From NCBI RefSeq assembly GCF_954871325.1, contig NC_088777.1:16159366-16223365 (forward strand): 64,000 nucleotides of DNA, given 5' to 3'. The notes below the pieces were generated by a model. It had not been told where the DNA came from, did no database searches, and saw only the letters and a list, made by a program, of their open reading frames with translations. Each line of letters begins with the position of its first letter. The stretch's first letter is position 1. The position numbers were made by a program, and so were the translations under genes. This document shows, one piece after another, positions 33,301 through 44,149 of the stretch. Origin of the DNA: Gordionus sp. m RMFG-2023. Its lineage: Eukaryota; Nematomorpha; Gordioida; Chordodea; Parachordodidae.

Positions 33301-36300
33301 GTAAATAGCCTCTATCGAGCTTTAAATATTGTAATGATTTTTCTAGAAAAAAAAATATTTTAAATATATTTTATCGATCTTTCTTTTAATGTAGCAAATT
33401 AACTCAAAATGGCATACATAGTAGCGTATATTATAATTCTAAGACTCTATTAAAAGAAATAGTTGGGAAAACTCGAACAAATTATTATTCGATGTGCGAT
33501 ATCTAAGAAAATGTGAGCTGTATTTTTAAAACAATAAATAAACCTGCATTTCAAGCGTGATTTTGCGATGATAATAAAAGGGGTTATCGGAAACCGTGGC
33601 TGAACTACTGAAGGGTAGGAACTTATTGAAATGTTTGAATTTCTTTAAGGCCCTAGCCTTTCTGCAAAAGAAGGCTAAAAAAATGATCAATAACACCAAT
33701 AAAACGACCATAGAGCCTGCTACAATTTTAAAAATCCTGACTTTGAATATCATTTTTGGGCTTTTCATATAAGAGTCATGACTATTTTTGTACAATTCCA
33801 TGTTAATTTGAGCTAATTGTTGTTGAGATATGGTTCCGTTTATCATCGTTAAGTTGTTGGGAGATAACGCTTTTAAAAAAAATTTCTATTAAACTAATTA
33901 ATTTCTTATTTCTAATCTTGAATATATCATATAAATTTAATTAGTATAAAAACTTTATTACAAGAAAAATCCCTGGAATTATGAATTTTTCAAAAAGATG
34001 GGGAAAAAATAGGGGGAGGGAAAGGATATTCCAAAACCCTTAAATAAATCTTTTTAGTTTCCCTCTTTCCTAAATATCCTAATATCTCATTCTGATCTAA
34101 ATTTAATTTCTTACAATCTAAAACTTTTAGCCAAGCCGAAGCCTCGCTTGTTCCTATTGAATTAGAAGCGCTACAAAAATATTGGCCGGCATCGTTTCTC
34201 GTTACATTAGCTATGATAAGAGTTGTTGGGTCTTTTTGATCCTGAGATGTCTGATTAAATTATATATAATGATTTTAAAAATCATCCCTTAAGAACATCA
34301 TAATTGAAATGTCCATTTTTAAAGTCGTTATTAATAAATATTTTATCACAGCGTAAGAAAAGGAAATAGGACGCAACAATAGTTATATAAAAAAATAGAC
34401 AGGCATAACGTAAGGTTCTGCTAATTTATCTGATATAGTGGAAGGGTCCTGAAAGATTAAAGGGCTCCAAAAACTGCTATATATATAATACTTATAGGGG
34501 ATAGAAGAACGTTAAATTTAGGTTAAATGTGAATTAGTTTTAAAAAATTAAATTTTTGAAGATATACACGTTTAAAAAAAACAGAAGCCTTTAGCTGTAA
34601 TCTTGATATCTCCCCTCCTGTTTCCTCTGTTGAAGGTTGATGAGGGATTATAAAATCATCGTCAAAATTTAATTTTTTAAAAAAAATCGAATATAAGGAT
34701 GTTTAAGTTACTTGGACTACGTGGGAATATAGGATTCCTTCATCGTTTGTATCGGACCCATTAACGTGGTAAACTTTCATCCAATGAATGGTTACTTCCA
34801 TGTCCACAAACAATGGACAATTGAAAATTGCTGTTTGTCCCAAGAAGACGGTCAAATTTTGAGGGTTCCCAGGAATGATCAGGGGTCTATGAGGAAATAT
34901 TTCTGGGGAAGAAGAGAATTTTAAAATTATTTATGTTTTTGGAGGGGTTAGTATAGTGTGGAATATAAGCTCTAACGATTCTATTCTTTCTTCCTTTTTA
35001 AACAGGTTTCAAAGAACTTAAAAATTTTTTAAACATATTAAAGATTAGGTTTATTAAATTAATATAATTTAAGTAACTCAGTTAAATTGGCCATGATATC
35101 TATATTTTAATTATTGACCTATGACTTCCAATATGAAAGAGGAACTAATAGATCCGTATTGATTAGATACAACGCACGTATAGTTACCCCTGTCGGACAA
35201 CATCAAATAATCCAGGATCAAGATAAACTTCTTTTTCTTAAATATATTATTTTTTTCCAATATGGAGAGTAGAGAATTACTATATTGAGTCAAAATTCTA
35301 CTTTTAAAAAAATTATGAGATATATATCATTCCTTTTTTTATTCGTCATATTTATATTATATATTGGAATTATTATTTTAAAGATTTTAGATATAACTTT
35401 AATCCTAGTAGCATCCCAATTAAGTGACTGTCCATCTTTAAGCCACGTTATATTTGGCTTGGGGTTACCTTAAGAAAAATTAGTTGGGTTATAAATAATA
35501 AAGTAATTTGTATAATACAATTATTTTAATCAACCTATATTTATTTTAAAATAAATATCCCTTTAAATTATACGGATTTGTAATAAAAGCTAGTTATAAT
35601 TTTCATAACAATCAGCAATTAACAATTTTGCTAATAACGCTTGAAGCCCTTAAGTTAAGTATCTGATATTTTATTATTTCGAATATTGAACTATGTCCAA
35701 TTTGTCAAACTTAAGCACAAGGGAGGGGAGGGTTCTTATAGTTAGCAAGGCTAATATCAATATAAAAATTATTACGAACTATATAATAAAATATTTGAAT
35801 TTAATTGAACAGATAGATTTAAATGATAAAGTGGTTTTTTTCATCTAAAAATAATAAAACACATATTAATTTGATATACATTTTACCTATAGAAGGGCAT
35901 CTTATAACGGCCCTAGTACCGGCCGCGTTAACTACTTCTTTATGCTTCCATGATTCTCCTTCCATAAACTTTGGTGGACCTTTATATTTAACAAACAAAG
36001 AAGAAAAATTATATGTATAGTAAGATTTCATATGGTTGCATAATATATAATTAATGTTTATACATGTTGTTGATTACAACAACATAATATGATTGATAAA
36101 TATATAATAAATTATTAATTTGGTAGAAATCTGTCTAAGAATCTATTTAAAATAAGAATAAGAAACAATATTTACTAAATATTAGTTAACCTATGCTTTG
36201 CATATATGGAAAAGCGATTATCAGAATAAAATATGAATATTATATTGAGTAAAAATTACAAATTCCATTAAATTGGACAGATTCTGAACATGTAAGTGAT

Positions 36301-38551
36301 TTTTTTAGTAAATTCATGTCAGGATGCTGTGTTAGTATTAAATATATTAGTTCATTCGTTGTTGGATCTATGCTGATAACCTATTCTATATCTAGATTTA
36401 TTGGAATAGGAAATATTTTTTAATATTTTTCCCATAGAATATTAACTGAAACAATTATGCTCTGGCTGGTGATGCGAAATAAATTCTTGACTCAATCATT
36501 GATATTTCTCTTTTTAAAAAAATCCAAATTAGGGGATTAATTTATATAATATATTAGGAACTGATTTTTTAAAATTTAAGTAAAACGATATTAGTTCCAA
36601 ATATAGGAATTTTTGAAATTTATATGTGAAATTTCTATTATATTAGATTTGATAATATAAGAAATATGAAATTCTTAACACAGGAAACAAATTATTTAAT
36701 ATTTCTTAACTTTATTGTAAAAAACCTTACTAAGTTCTTTTATATTCTAATATGTAATTCTTTAATATTATATTTGTAGCATGCTCTGGAATAAATAAAT
36801 ATATTGTTTAAAAAAATAATTACGTGAAATTTGATTAAATCTTTAATCAAATTTCTAATAAAATATATTTTCATGCAAAATCATGCTTCTTGAATGTTTG
36901 AATAACGAGAAATCGATAAAAAAAAATGTAATAACAAATGTCATTTGGCATGCGTTCAAATAGCCTAAATTTAATACCTATAAAATTTTCTGCGTTAAAA
37001 TTATGAATATCTTTAGCAGAAATGAAGAAATTTGGCGTTGTTTGGGTAGCCTCTTCTTCAAAATCACCTTTTTCGAGACATCGAAAATTTACATTTACAT
37101 TTAAATTTGTAAAAAATATTTAATTTTTGTCAATTCAAATATTCATTTTTACTTTTTTAAATTTATAAACAATATTTAGGCGCTATTATTTGAAGAAGAA
37201 AAACATGAACTGCCTTAAACATTATAAAAACTTGCATAAAAATTTAGTTTCCAGGAAATTTTTTTTATGCCTGAAATAATTACTTAAAGGTAGGACGTCT
37301 AATGTAAAGTTTCTTTCTATCATGTCCGGTACCCATACTTTTTCTAGACTTTGCGTGGTGCTATGAGCATCGGCTAGAAGCATTTTAACGTAATCGAATT
37401 CGGGATCTTTCCTCTTATCCACCCCAATTACTAAGCATCTGTAAACGCCTTCGTCTTTAAGTTTGACCCTCCTTATGACTAATTGATCGTTGAGGGCTGT
37501 GAAGGATTTAAACTGAACTCTTGCTGGTCTTTTGCCCCCATTTTGGTTGTCGTTAGAAGATGGACCTTCATTATCTTGAGAAACGGCTGAATGGGCAGAG
37601 TTCTGGGTTTCTTCCCTGGGATCGAAAATGAATCCGTCCTTGTACCATATGACAAATATTTCCATGTTACTGATTTTTTCTGATACATCGGTTGATGATA
37701 TTGAGGCAGATGAAAGATTAGAAATTTTTGCGTCAGATGGAAGACTAAGTTTCTTTAAAGGGTTTACACCGCAGCCGAATTTAACGTAGTCGTCTTCCGG
37801 GGATTCGTAATATGTTGCAGGGTCTTCGTTTTCGAATTTAAGCAGATTTTCTAAAAATAGTAATGTTTTTTTTAAAAAAGATTAACATTATTCCTTTTTT
37901 AAAAAAGTATTAAGATATTTTATCTTAATTATGGTTGTTTTGTTGAAGACTCGTATGCCTTATCCTATCTAACTTTACTAGTTCAGTTCAGTTCCAATTT
38001 TCCAAACTACATTAATTTTGTTTTCTTTCTTTTTAAAATTGATTAAAAAAATACTTTTTGTAAAAACATTAATTAAAACAAATCAATCGCTTTCGAATTC
38101 AATTTATATTTCATTTAAGAAAGGAAGACTAAATTTTAAAACTTTATAATGAATTTTTATTGTCAAAAAGATAATTCTAGAGTTTTATAACTTCTTTACT
38201 TTTCTCTCGATATTAATTTATAAACTATATTAATATTGTCTATTACGCAAAAATAGAGTTGTTTATGATTGTTAAATTAAAGTTTAAAAAAAAATCCCCT
38301 CGTTTATTTGCTTAGTTCTAAAAAATAAATGAAATAATAAAAATAATTCACAATTTTTCTCTAAATTTGATGAAGAAAATAATAAGTAATTCTATATTGC
38401 AAAGATTTTATTAATAATATTTTTTATTTTTACCTGCTATTGAGAGAGTAAGAATGGCATGGTGTTCCTTCATTATAGGTAAAGGTAGAATAGGAAAAAT
38501 TATGATTCCAAAAATCCATATTTGAGATAGAAAATTTAAGTTTGATATCAT
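27097..38551 (-). CDS. FGFR: Fibroblast-growth-factor-receptor-like tyrosine kinase, 17 coding exons
   Basis: A spliced protein of about 1087 residues. Family role: binds FGF outside the cell, dimerises, and phosphorylates itself and adaptor proteins. Seen: signal peptide (1-25); Ig1 with Cys66, Trp108, Cys178; Ig2 with Cys256, Trp268 and SDRGNYTC at 304; Ig3 with Cys351 and Cys412; membrane helix about 480-499; kinase with GEGAFG (673-678), Lys725, Glu742, Val771 gatekeeper, HRDLAARN (877-884), DFG (897-899) and activation tyrosines 909/910; tail EYLDL at 1021, the PLC-gamma docking site in FGFRs. All 16 introns are GT-AG with matching phases. Odd: Ig1 is long, the acid box before Ig2 is missing, and two kinase loops are much longer than in vertebrate FGFRs. 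An in-frame ATG at 38641 would add 30 residues. Confidence 0.95.
27444..27549 (-). CDS. FGFR: FGFR-like exon 16: end of the kinase domain
   Basis: Acceptor TAAAAAG/ATACGC, donor AATGTG/GTAATT. Encodes [18 protein letters not shown] then [11 protein letters not shown]. Reading through the donor gives only a short hydrophobic tail, so splicing to exon 17 is preferred. Confidence 0.9.
27835..27972 (-). CDS. FGFR: FGFR-like exon 15: kinase C-lobe
   Basis: Acceptor GTCTTAG/TTGGTC, donor GAAAT/GTAAAA. Encodes [19 protein letters not shown], then [15 protein letters not shown]. Confidence 0.95.
28389..28582 (-). CDS. FGFR: FGFR-like exon 14: catalytic and activation loops
   Basis: Acceptor TTTTAAG/TGCATA, donor GATGT/GTAAGA. 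Encodes [43 protein letters not shown]. All catalytic residues are present, so the kinase should be active. Confidence 0.97.
28722..29044 (-). CDS. FGFR: FGFR-like exon 13: kinase hinge and long insert
   Basis: Acceptor TTGTTAG/GGCCTT, donor CGAAAA/GTAATT. Begins [19 protein letters not shown] (hinge), then an Asn/Ser-rich insert of about 62 residues, then [18 protein letters not shown]. Vertebrate FGFRs have about 15-20 residues at this insert. Confidence 0.95.
29254..29367 (-). CDS. FGFR: FGFR-like exon 12: kinase helix C
   Basis: Acceptor AATTTCAG/AAAATG, donor CCGAAG/GTAATA. Encodes [19 protein letters not shown] then [13 protein letters not shown]; near-identical in layout to [29 protein letters not shown]. 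Confidence 0.95.
29630..29820 (-). CDS. FGFR: FGFR-like exon 11: kinase glycine loop and ATP lysine
   Basis: Acceptor GTTCAAG/TATAAAG, donor TTAAAG/GTATAC. Encodes [15 protein letters not shown], then a ~40-residue loop (LLYYENPLL ... SNLSMQK) and TVAVKMLK with Lys725. The loop is about 25 residues longer than in FGFR1. Confidence 0.94.
30728..31498. mobile_element. 755-bp hAT-type element in FGFR intron, exact 8-bp duplication
   Basis: Element 30736-31490. Ends CAGGGATTCGAACCGAAC and, in reverse complement, CAGGGATGCGAACCCGG. GATTTTTG stands on both sides exactly (30728-30735 and 31491-31498). The subterminal parts are arrays of GAACCCGG/GAACCGAACCCG. No transposase is seen. It lies in the intron between exons 10 and 11. 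Confidence 0.88.
32166..32345. repeat. GC-rich repeat island in an FGFR intron
   Basis: GGGTGG, GGGCGGACTGGCGGG, GGGCTGTCGGGCGGGC and AACCCGCCC between A/T runs. Probably one end of a CAGGG-type element. Its partner was not found. Confidence 0.4.
32448..32633 (-). CDS. FGFR: FGFR-like exon 10: juxtamembrane part 2
   Basis: Acceptor TATAAAAG/GAGTTC, donor AATCG/GTACAG. Ends [15 protein letters not shown], matching FGFR YELPEDPxWEFPRDR just before the kinase. Both neighbouring junctions keep phase. Confidence 0.92.
32944..33131 (-). CDS. FGFR: FGFR-like exon 9: juxtamembrane part 1
   Basis: Acceptor CATACAG/GATGAT, donor CTGGG/GTAATT, phase 0 to 2. Encodes a basic segment with [14 protein letters not shown] and [10 protein letters not shown]; the first part resembles the FGFR LVRPSRLSSSG stretch. 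Confidence 0.88.
33544..33869 (-). CDS. FGFR: FGFR-like exon 8: stalk and membrane helix
   Basis: Acceptor TTAAAAG/CGTTAT, donor ATGCAG/GTTTAT. Encodes a long stalk, then [20 protein letters not shown] as the single membrane helix, then a basic [11 protein letters not shown] stop-transfer. The stalk is longer than in vertebrate FGFRs. Confidence 0.92.
34115..34250 (-). CDS. FGFR: FGFR-like exon 7: Ig domain 3, second half
   Basis: Acceptor TTAATCAG/ACATCT, donor GATT/GTAAGA. Encodes [18 protein letters not shown], then [16 protein letters not shown], equal in layout to FGFR DAGEYTCLAGNSIG...SAWLTVL. Only one version of this half-domain was found, so there is no sign of IIIb/IIIc-type alternative exons. 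Confidence 0.93.
34712..34902 (-). CDS. FGFR: FGFR-like exon 6: Ig domain 3, first half
   Basis: Acceptor CCCCAG/AAATATT, donor GTCCAA/GTAACT. Encodes [10 protein letters not shown] (FGFR SPHRPIL linker), FNCPLF with Cys351, and [12 protein letters not shown], matching the family IQWIKHVEKNGS. Confidence 0.93.
35119..35236 (-). CDS. FGFR: FGFR-like exon 5: end of Ig domain 2
   Basis: Acceptor ATTTAAG/AAAAAG, donor ATAG/GTCAAT, phase 0 to 1. Encodes [19 protein letters not shown], almost the vertebrate [16 protein letters not shown]. The ORF extends further upstream, but that part is intron, since only this acceptor keeps the phase. Confidence 0.92.
35398..35468 (-). CDS. FGFR: FGFR-like exon 4: Ig domain 2 core, 71 nt
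   Basis: Acceptor TTCTTAAG/GTAACC, donor ATTAAA/GTTATA. Encodes [12 protein letters not shown] and DATRIK, aligning with FGFR GNPxPTxRWLKNG and HRIGGxK. The donor is weak, but the phase and protein alignment agree. Confidence 0.88.
35887..35979 (-). CDS. FGFR: FGFR-like exon 3: start of Ig domain 2
   Basis: Acceptor ATAAAG/GTCCACC, donor CTATAG/GTAAAA, phase 1 on both sides. Encodes [11 protein letters not shown] and AVIRCPSIG with Cys256. Matches the N-terminal strands of FGFR Ig2. Confidence 0.92.
37284..37850 (-). CDS. FGFR: FGFR-like exon 2: Ig domain 1
   Basis: Acceptor TTTTTAG/AAAATCTG, donor TTTAA/GTAATT, both phase 1. Holds Cys66, IWYKDG and DEGVYRC, the Ig core. The loops are long and Ser/Asn-rich (between Cys66 and Trp108, and again after Trp108). 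At 567 nt it is the longest exon and the clearest G+C island of the gene. Confidence 0.93.
38434..38551 (-). CDS. FGFR: FGFR-like exon 1: signal peptide
   Basis: Starts at ATG 38551 ([19 protein letters not shown]), chosen because a signal-peptide core follows directly. Donor GCAG/GTAAAA, phase 1. An upstream in-frame ATG at 38641 is less likely, since it would place 30 extra residues before the hydrophobic core. Confidence 0.8.
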
Positions 38552-38659
38552 TTTTTTCTGAAAGTTAGAATAAAACCAGTTTGTATAGAAACTTTTATTT
38601 ATTGTAAGTAAAGTTGTTGTAATAAAATAATTTTGTTTCAATCTTGGGTTCCTCTTACC

Positions 38660-41600
38660 TGAATATATATTTTTTTTAAAGTATAATAATCTAATTTATA
38701 TTTTAATCAAAGAAAAAAAATATCTTTTAAAAAAGGTAAAATTTTAATTTTTTGAAATTAAAAAAAAAATTAATAAATGTTCTTATAAAAATATATCTGA
38801 AGCTTTTTTATACAAAGTAAAAATTTATATGGTTTTAAACATATTTCCGGAAATACGTAAACAGGAAATTAAATCTTCACTTATTTTATATATTAATAAA
38901 TGAAATATTTATAAAGATTGTTTAAGATTTAGTTATTAATAAAATATGGTTAATTTTTTCCTTTGGTTGGTCTTTGTAAAATGGGTGACCAATAAATTTA
39001 TTTAAATTACATTCCATATTTTATTTGAAAAAAAAGAAAGAAAAGAATATATTACTTAACATGTGTGTATTTTAGAATTATAAATGTAATTAATAGCCAA
39101 TAAGATTTTATTGGATTTGAAAAATCTAATTTTTATCTATAAATTTATAATAATCAATAAAAGCAGAAACTCTTCTGATAATTCAGAGATAATATTCTTT
39201 TATAAAACCATCAAGGCCAGTTAGTTCATTTAAGACCATTTTTATAAGTATAGAGATGAGTCGGTATATCATAATAATTATATGCATATGAAAGAAACTA
39301 CAATTATTAATTTTTTAAAATATAATTTAACATAGTTATTAACTAACGAGGGCCATATGCATGATACTTTAATTAAAAGTGCTTTCCTTAAACATAATTT
39401 CTTCGATTATACATAGATAAATTTGCTTTCTTTCTTATTTTATTTTGTTAAAATTATATAAATGCATGATATTTGGCACTAGGCCGGATATGGGAAATTA
39501 AGGTATTTTTGATGGGGGGAGGGTGCAAACATTGTTTAGTCTCAAATATTAATCAGACATATATTTTATTTACAATTATAAAGAAACTCTGAAAATTCAT
39601 GCCTTTGCTTAATAATTGATATGTTAAATATCTCGTTATTCTTTAAAATTCGCACTGAAAAATCTTTTTAATGATTCCAAATATTTATTTTATTTTCCTA
39701 TTTCCTTCTTTTTTTAATCCTTCCTTCCGTTCTTTTATAAATGCACTGAATTAGTATATTGAGAATTTTTTTTTAAGTTGCAATACAATACAAAGCTCGA
39801 ATCTACTTTAAATTTTATTTTTGTTTCTCTAACTCACGTGTAATTTGAAGTGGTCTATTTATTTTTATATTTAAATACTCATAAATTTAAAAACAACTTA
39901 TTTTTATTTAAAGGCAAGTTTTTTTAAATCAAATTATTCAAAAAAAATATTGTTCCTTTTTTAAAAGAAATCAATAATCTTATTTATAAAAATTTGTCTT
40001 TTGAGAACAATATTTTCTCCAAAAAAAGAAGAGAAATATTTTATAAACTTCATATTTCTCTTAAATCCAGAGATTTTTAAAAAAATATTTATCCTAGGGT
40101 GGTGGGGAGGGGCGACGTGGAGACCTAGCCTTTTTATTTCTAAAATACTAGCTAAGTTGTTTGAAGTTTTCTTTAAATACCGATGCCAATTTCAATCATG
40201 CATTAAATATAGGGCTTAAAAAATAATTTGAAAGTAGTCCAGCTAAAATTTATGTAATACATATAATTTTTTTTAAAGAATAATCATAAATGATAGTATA
40301 TACAAAAAATTCGGCATTTTTTAAAAAAAATTTTTTAATATAAAAAATTGAATAAGAAAAAGAGTTTAAAATATAGGGCTTAGTTAATCCCCAGCCAAAA
40401 GCTCATCCTTTCCCGGGTAGGAATTCTATTACCCCGATATTTATCATTTATAAGTCCACCTTTAATATAAGTATAAGGTCAAAATGATTTGATAAAATAA
40501 GGTTTAATTTTATTAATGAACTTTTTGGTATCATCCAACGTATATCCCCTCTATTATAAATTATTTTTAAATTTATTTGTATTTTTTTTTTCAATTATAT
40601 ATTATAGGTAATTTTGGTAAGTTAATATCCTCTCGATTCGAACATATGATGATATTTTTCAAAAACATAGGGTCCTCTTTAATCTTATTATTATTGAAAA
40701 AAGAAACTATGATACTGGACCTGACTCAATCAGACCTCGGGAAATTTTTTATTTTGTTTTCCTAATGCTTTTTTTAAATAAAAATATTTAAAAAAAATTT
40801 AAAAAAGATTTTTCCCTATTGTGGCGCCTATAATTTTTCCTACTTCCTTGAAAAATTTTACCTTTTCCTCAGTTCAATATTTTTTAATTTATCTTAGGAT
40901 TGAACTAATTTCTAAAATAAGAGTTTGAATCTTTTTAGAAAATAGTTGAAATCGGACTTAAATGAATAGGTTTAATGTGGGCTTTAAAAAAATAACATGT
41001 TATTCAAAAAATTTATTTTGATATTTAAAAAAGATTTGAAATTGATGAAGGAAAAGTGAGCCTTTTTATTCCAAAACTAATATAAAGTTTAAAAAAATTT
41101 CCATTTATATTTCAAGCGATAGATGATTGACGTGGGCACATAAAATATTTTTTTTTAAATAGCTTAAAATCAAAATCTCAAATTTAAGGCTATGGCTATG
41201 TGCTATTGAAATTGATGGACGCGAGTGCAATTGTTTTAATTATTATTATAATTTACTAAAATATCATAATTAAAATAATAGACACTTTGACGGCAAGTTT
41301 GTATAAAGATGTTATGACAGACAATTTCTTTAACTTTATCTATTTCTTTCATTTTTTTTATTCATATTCGTGATTACTTATCTCTCAAGGAAATCAATTT
41401 TATATTGAACGGCATTTAACATCTTTTACTAAATCCATTCCTAATTTTAGTTCATAAAAAATTATAATTTGAATTGTTAGTCATATAAAATGATTATAAT
41501 CAAATTATTATTTAAAATATCGTATATATCATAGGCATAGCGAATGGGAAATGCGGAAACGTCTTCTACCGATCTCGTAAATGTTAAAATAAACGTAATA

Positions 41601-42215
41601 CCCCCCCCCCCCTTCCAATATATACAATATGTCACTATAAACAATAGCTTTTCTAAAAAAAGATATAATGTGCGGGATAAACCAAACAAAAAGACATCCG
41701 GACAAAATGATACTCAAAATATACTCGAAATGATATTTTTAATTGTCGTTCCGGCAAAATTATCTTAGATATTAAAAAAATGCTATTTTTTTGCCAGGGC
41801 ATTTATTTTACATATGATCCAAAGTTCTTAGATAGCATTACAAATTTATTTTAGCGGGTAAATAGCTACATTATTATATTTATTGTATATACTATTTTTA
41901 TCTTTTAATCACTTTAAATTGGAACTAGATCTTAAAAATATCATCCCCATTAATAATAATAAAAAAAAATGTAGGTCAAAAATGGTCAAATTTAACCCAT
42001 TACCTGAGTTTATTATAAAATTTAAACCGCGTTGATAAAAAGAATTAAATTTATATGCCCAGACTTCCTCTTACCTAAACAATTCCTAATTATATTTTTT
42101 TAAGTTTTTTTTTCCATATATTTTTTCTTAAGTTTACATTAAATGTAAATCCCAGATTTTTTTCCAAAAAATTGCTTCTAGATGGAAGAAAGATATTTTA
42201 AGAATTCAAATTATA
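38660..42215. other. AT-rich spacer upstream of the FGFR-like gene
   Basis: No supported gene. Small ORFs (40001-40219, 40577-40765, 41477-41768 on both strands) lie in low-complexity sequence; the last set surrounds a C tract at 41601-41612. The FGFR promoter and any non-coding first exon should lie in the first part, but no site can be named. Confidence 0.5.
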
Positions 42216-42218
42216 AAC

Positions 42219-42385
42219 CTGGTAAAATTTTAAAGCCAAAATAATATTAGTAAGCCTCGAGATTTCGGTATTGAATGTCTAAATTTTTCTGCTATCTATG
42301 AGCAAAATTTATAGCCTCGCGTTATATTTTCTGGATAAAATATTGTGTTAGCCGTTTTTAAAAATTGAGCCGTTTAACAACACTA
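42219..42385. mobile_element. Truncated ~220-bp family element
   Basis: The right end TTGAGCCGTTTAACAACACTA and the interior AATAATATTAGTAAGCCTCGAG match the family. The left end is missing, so no duplication can be scored. Confidence 0.6.
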
Positions 42386-42389
42386 CTTC

Positions 42390-42865
42390 GGTAGAAGAAA
42401 TTTTACACGATTCAGGAAGCACTTACGATATCTATTAAAAGAGGTCTAAAATATATTATGCAATTATTTATTTTAAAATTGTGGTTAAATGTCAAATATC
42501 TCATGTATTTGACATTTAAACTAAGAAAATAAAATATAGGAGGGGGTGGGAGTTTTATTATTTAAATGATTTTTAAAAAAATAATGAAAAATGCATTTTC
42601 AATAAAATATTTTGTCACGCTTCCGACAAAATTTAAAAGAAAAACAGTCTTTCATTTGCAAAAACAAATTAAATATCTATATAAACTTTTTAAAAATTGG
42701 TTTTTTTTATAGATATACTCATGATTAATGAGTTAGAATAAAGTTTGAGCTTAGCATTTGCACGTCTGATAATCATAATTGGATAAAAAAGATACACACC
42801 ATTTTAAAAATATGTTGTTTAAATTGTCCAGTAAGTTTAGTTTGTTTTTGAAAAATAAATTGTGA
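42390..42865. other. AT-rich spacer, nothing recognised
   Basis: No ORF or repeat structure supported. Confidence 0.5.
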
Positions 42866-42873
42866 TATTTTTT

Positions 42874-43286
42874 AGAAGGCCCGGCCCGTACCCAGCCCAA
42901 TAACGGCCTATTTTTTTTAAAAAAAAATCGGGTTCGGGCCGGTTTGGGTCTAATATTTTTAAATAAAATTTGGGCCGGGTTGGGTCGGGCCTTGGAATTT
43001 TTTAAAATATATTAAAATTTATCAATTTTATATCGAATAATATTTTATTTTATAGAACTAGACGCCTTACAACATATGTCTTTTATTTTGAGTAATTATA
43101 AAAATTAATTTCTAAATTTAAATAAGTTCGAGCAGGGCCGGCCGGTAAATTTTCTTAAAAAAAAATTTAGGGTTCGGGCCGGGGCAAAACTTTTTAGAAA
43201 AAGTTTCGGGTTCGGGCCGGCAAAACTTTTTTTAAAAAAAAATCGGGCCGGGGGCTTGAAAAATTAGACCCGATGCAGATCACTAG
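42874..43286. mobile_element. GC-rich element, possible 7/8 duplication
   Basis: Repeats of GGGTTCGGGCCGG and GGCCCGGCCCG separated by poly-A/T. Right end CCCGATGCAGATCACTAG. Flanks TATTTTTT and TATTTTTG agree at 7 of 8, but the two ends do not form a clear inverted repeat. Confidence 0.45.
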
Positions 43287-43971
43287 TATTTTTGTCCGGT
43301 ATATTTTTTATATCGGGAGTATTTTTTGTCCCATGTCAAAGTATGTTTGTCTAAATCGTTTTATTTAGGATTGCCTGACTTTCCCCAGTTTATATGATAA
43401 CGGTATATACATATGATTAAATATAATATATTATTTAAGTTGTTTGCCTATTCAAAAATTTTGTAGATGAGGATTGGTGGGAGTGGTTAGGTTACGTAAT
43501 TGCATGCACCTTCTTACATTATCATGAGTCTTTTATTGATAAAAAATTTAAGGGCAAGGCAGCAAAATTTTATAACTAGCTAGGCATTTCGAAAAATTTC
43601 AAACATGATAGCCAAATTATGTGACGGTTATAGATGGGTGACTTGCATAACCAATTGGCGTAGCTAAAATTAAATGTAGCTGAATAGAAATATAAACTAA
43701 AAAAATGTAGCTCAGCTATAGCTATAAAAATTAAAATAAAAAGCAAGCCTACAGGATTATTTTAGAGAATTTGGATTAGCTTTAAATTATATCACTATAT
43801 AGTGAGAAGTGGTCTCGGTTCGATGGCTTAAATTTTTTTAAATTTTTTTAAATTTTGTAACACCCCATCATTCACCAAACCAAAAATTAGCAAACTCTTA
43901 TAAGGTTATAAAAATCTTTTGTGCATATCGTCACATAATTTTTATAGGTTAAATTTATTTTTCTTAGAAGT

Positions 43972-44149
43972 AAAATTATCAGAGTTGTTAAAGGATCTAG
44001 ATACAAGTATCTAGATATAAAAATGTGGTATCTGTATATGTATCTAGATAGATTTTTGATTAAAATATCGGTATCTAGATATTATTTTAGACGATGTATC
44101 TGTGTCTAGATCCATTTAAAAAGTATCTTTTAACAACTCTGAAAATTAT
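43972..44149. mobile_element. 162-bp hAT-type element with exact 8-bp duplication
   Basis: Element 43980-44141. Ends CAGAGTTGTTAAAGGATC and, in reverse complement, CAGAGTTGTTAAAAGATAC. AAAATTAT lies on both sides exactly (43972-43979, 44142-44149). The interior is full of TATCTAGATA palindromes. Confidence 0.9.

Noticed and set aside
35285-35473. Plus ORF of hydrophobic residues
   Set aside because: Covers FGFR exon 4 and its intron on the other strand; AT-rich DNA often gives Phe/Ile/Leu-rich shadows.
37479-37688. Second minus ORF over FGFR exon 2
   Set aside because: Different frame from the Ig1 reading, which has conserved Cys and Trp and correct splice phases.
41477-41768. ORFs on both strands at a C tract
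   Set aside because: Pro or Gly runs come from the homopolymer; no splice or domain support.
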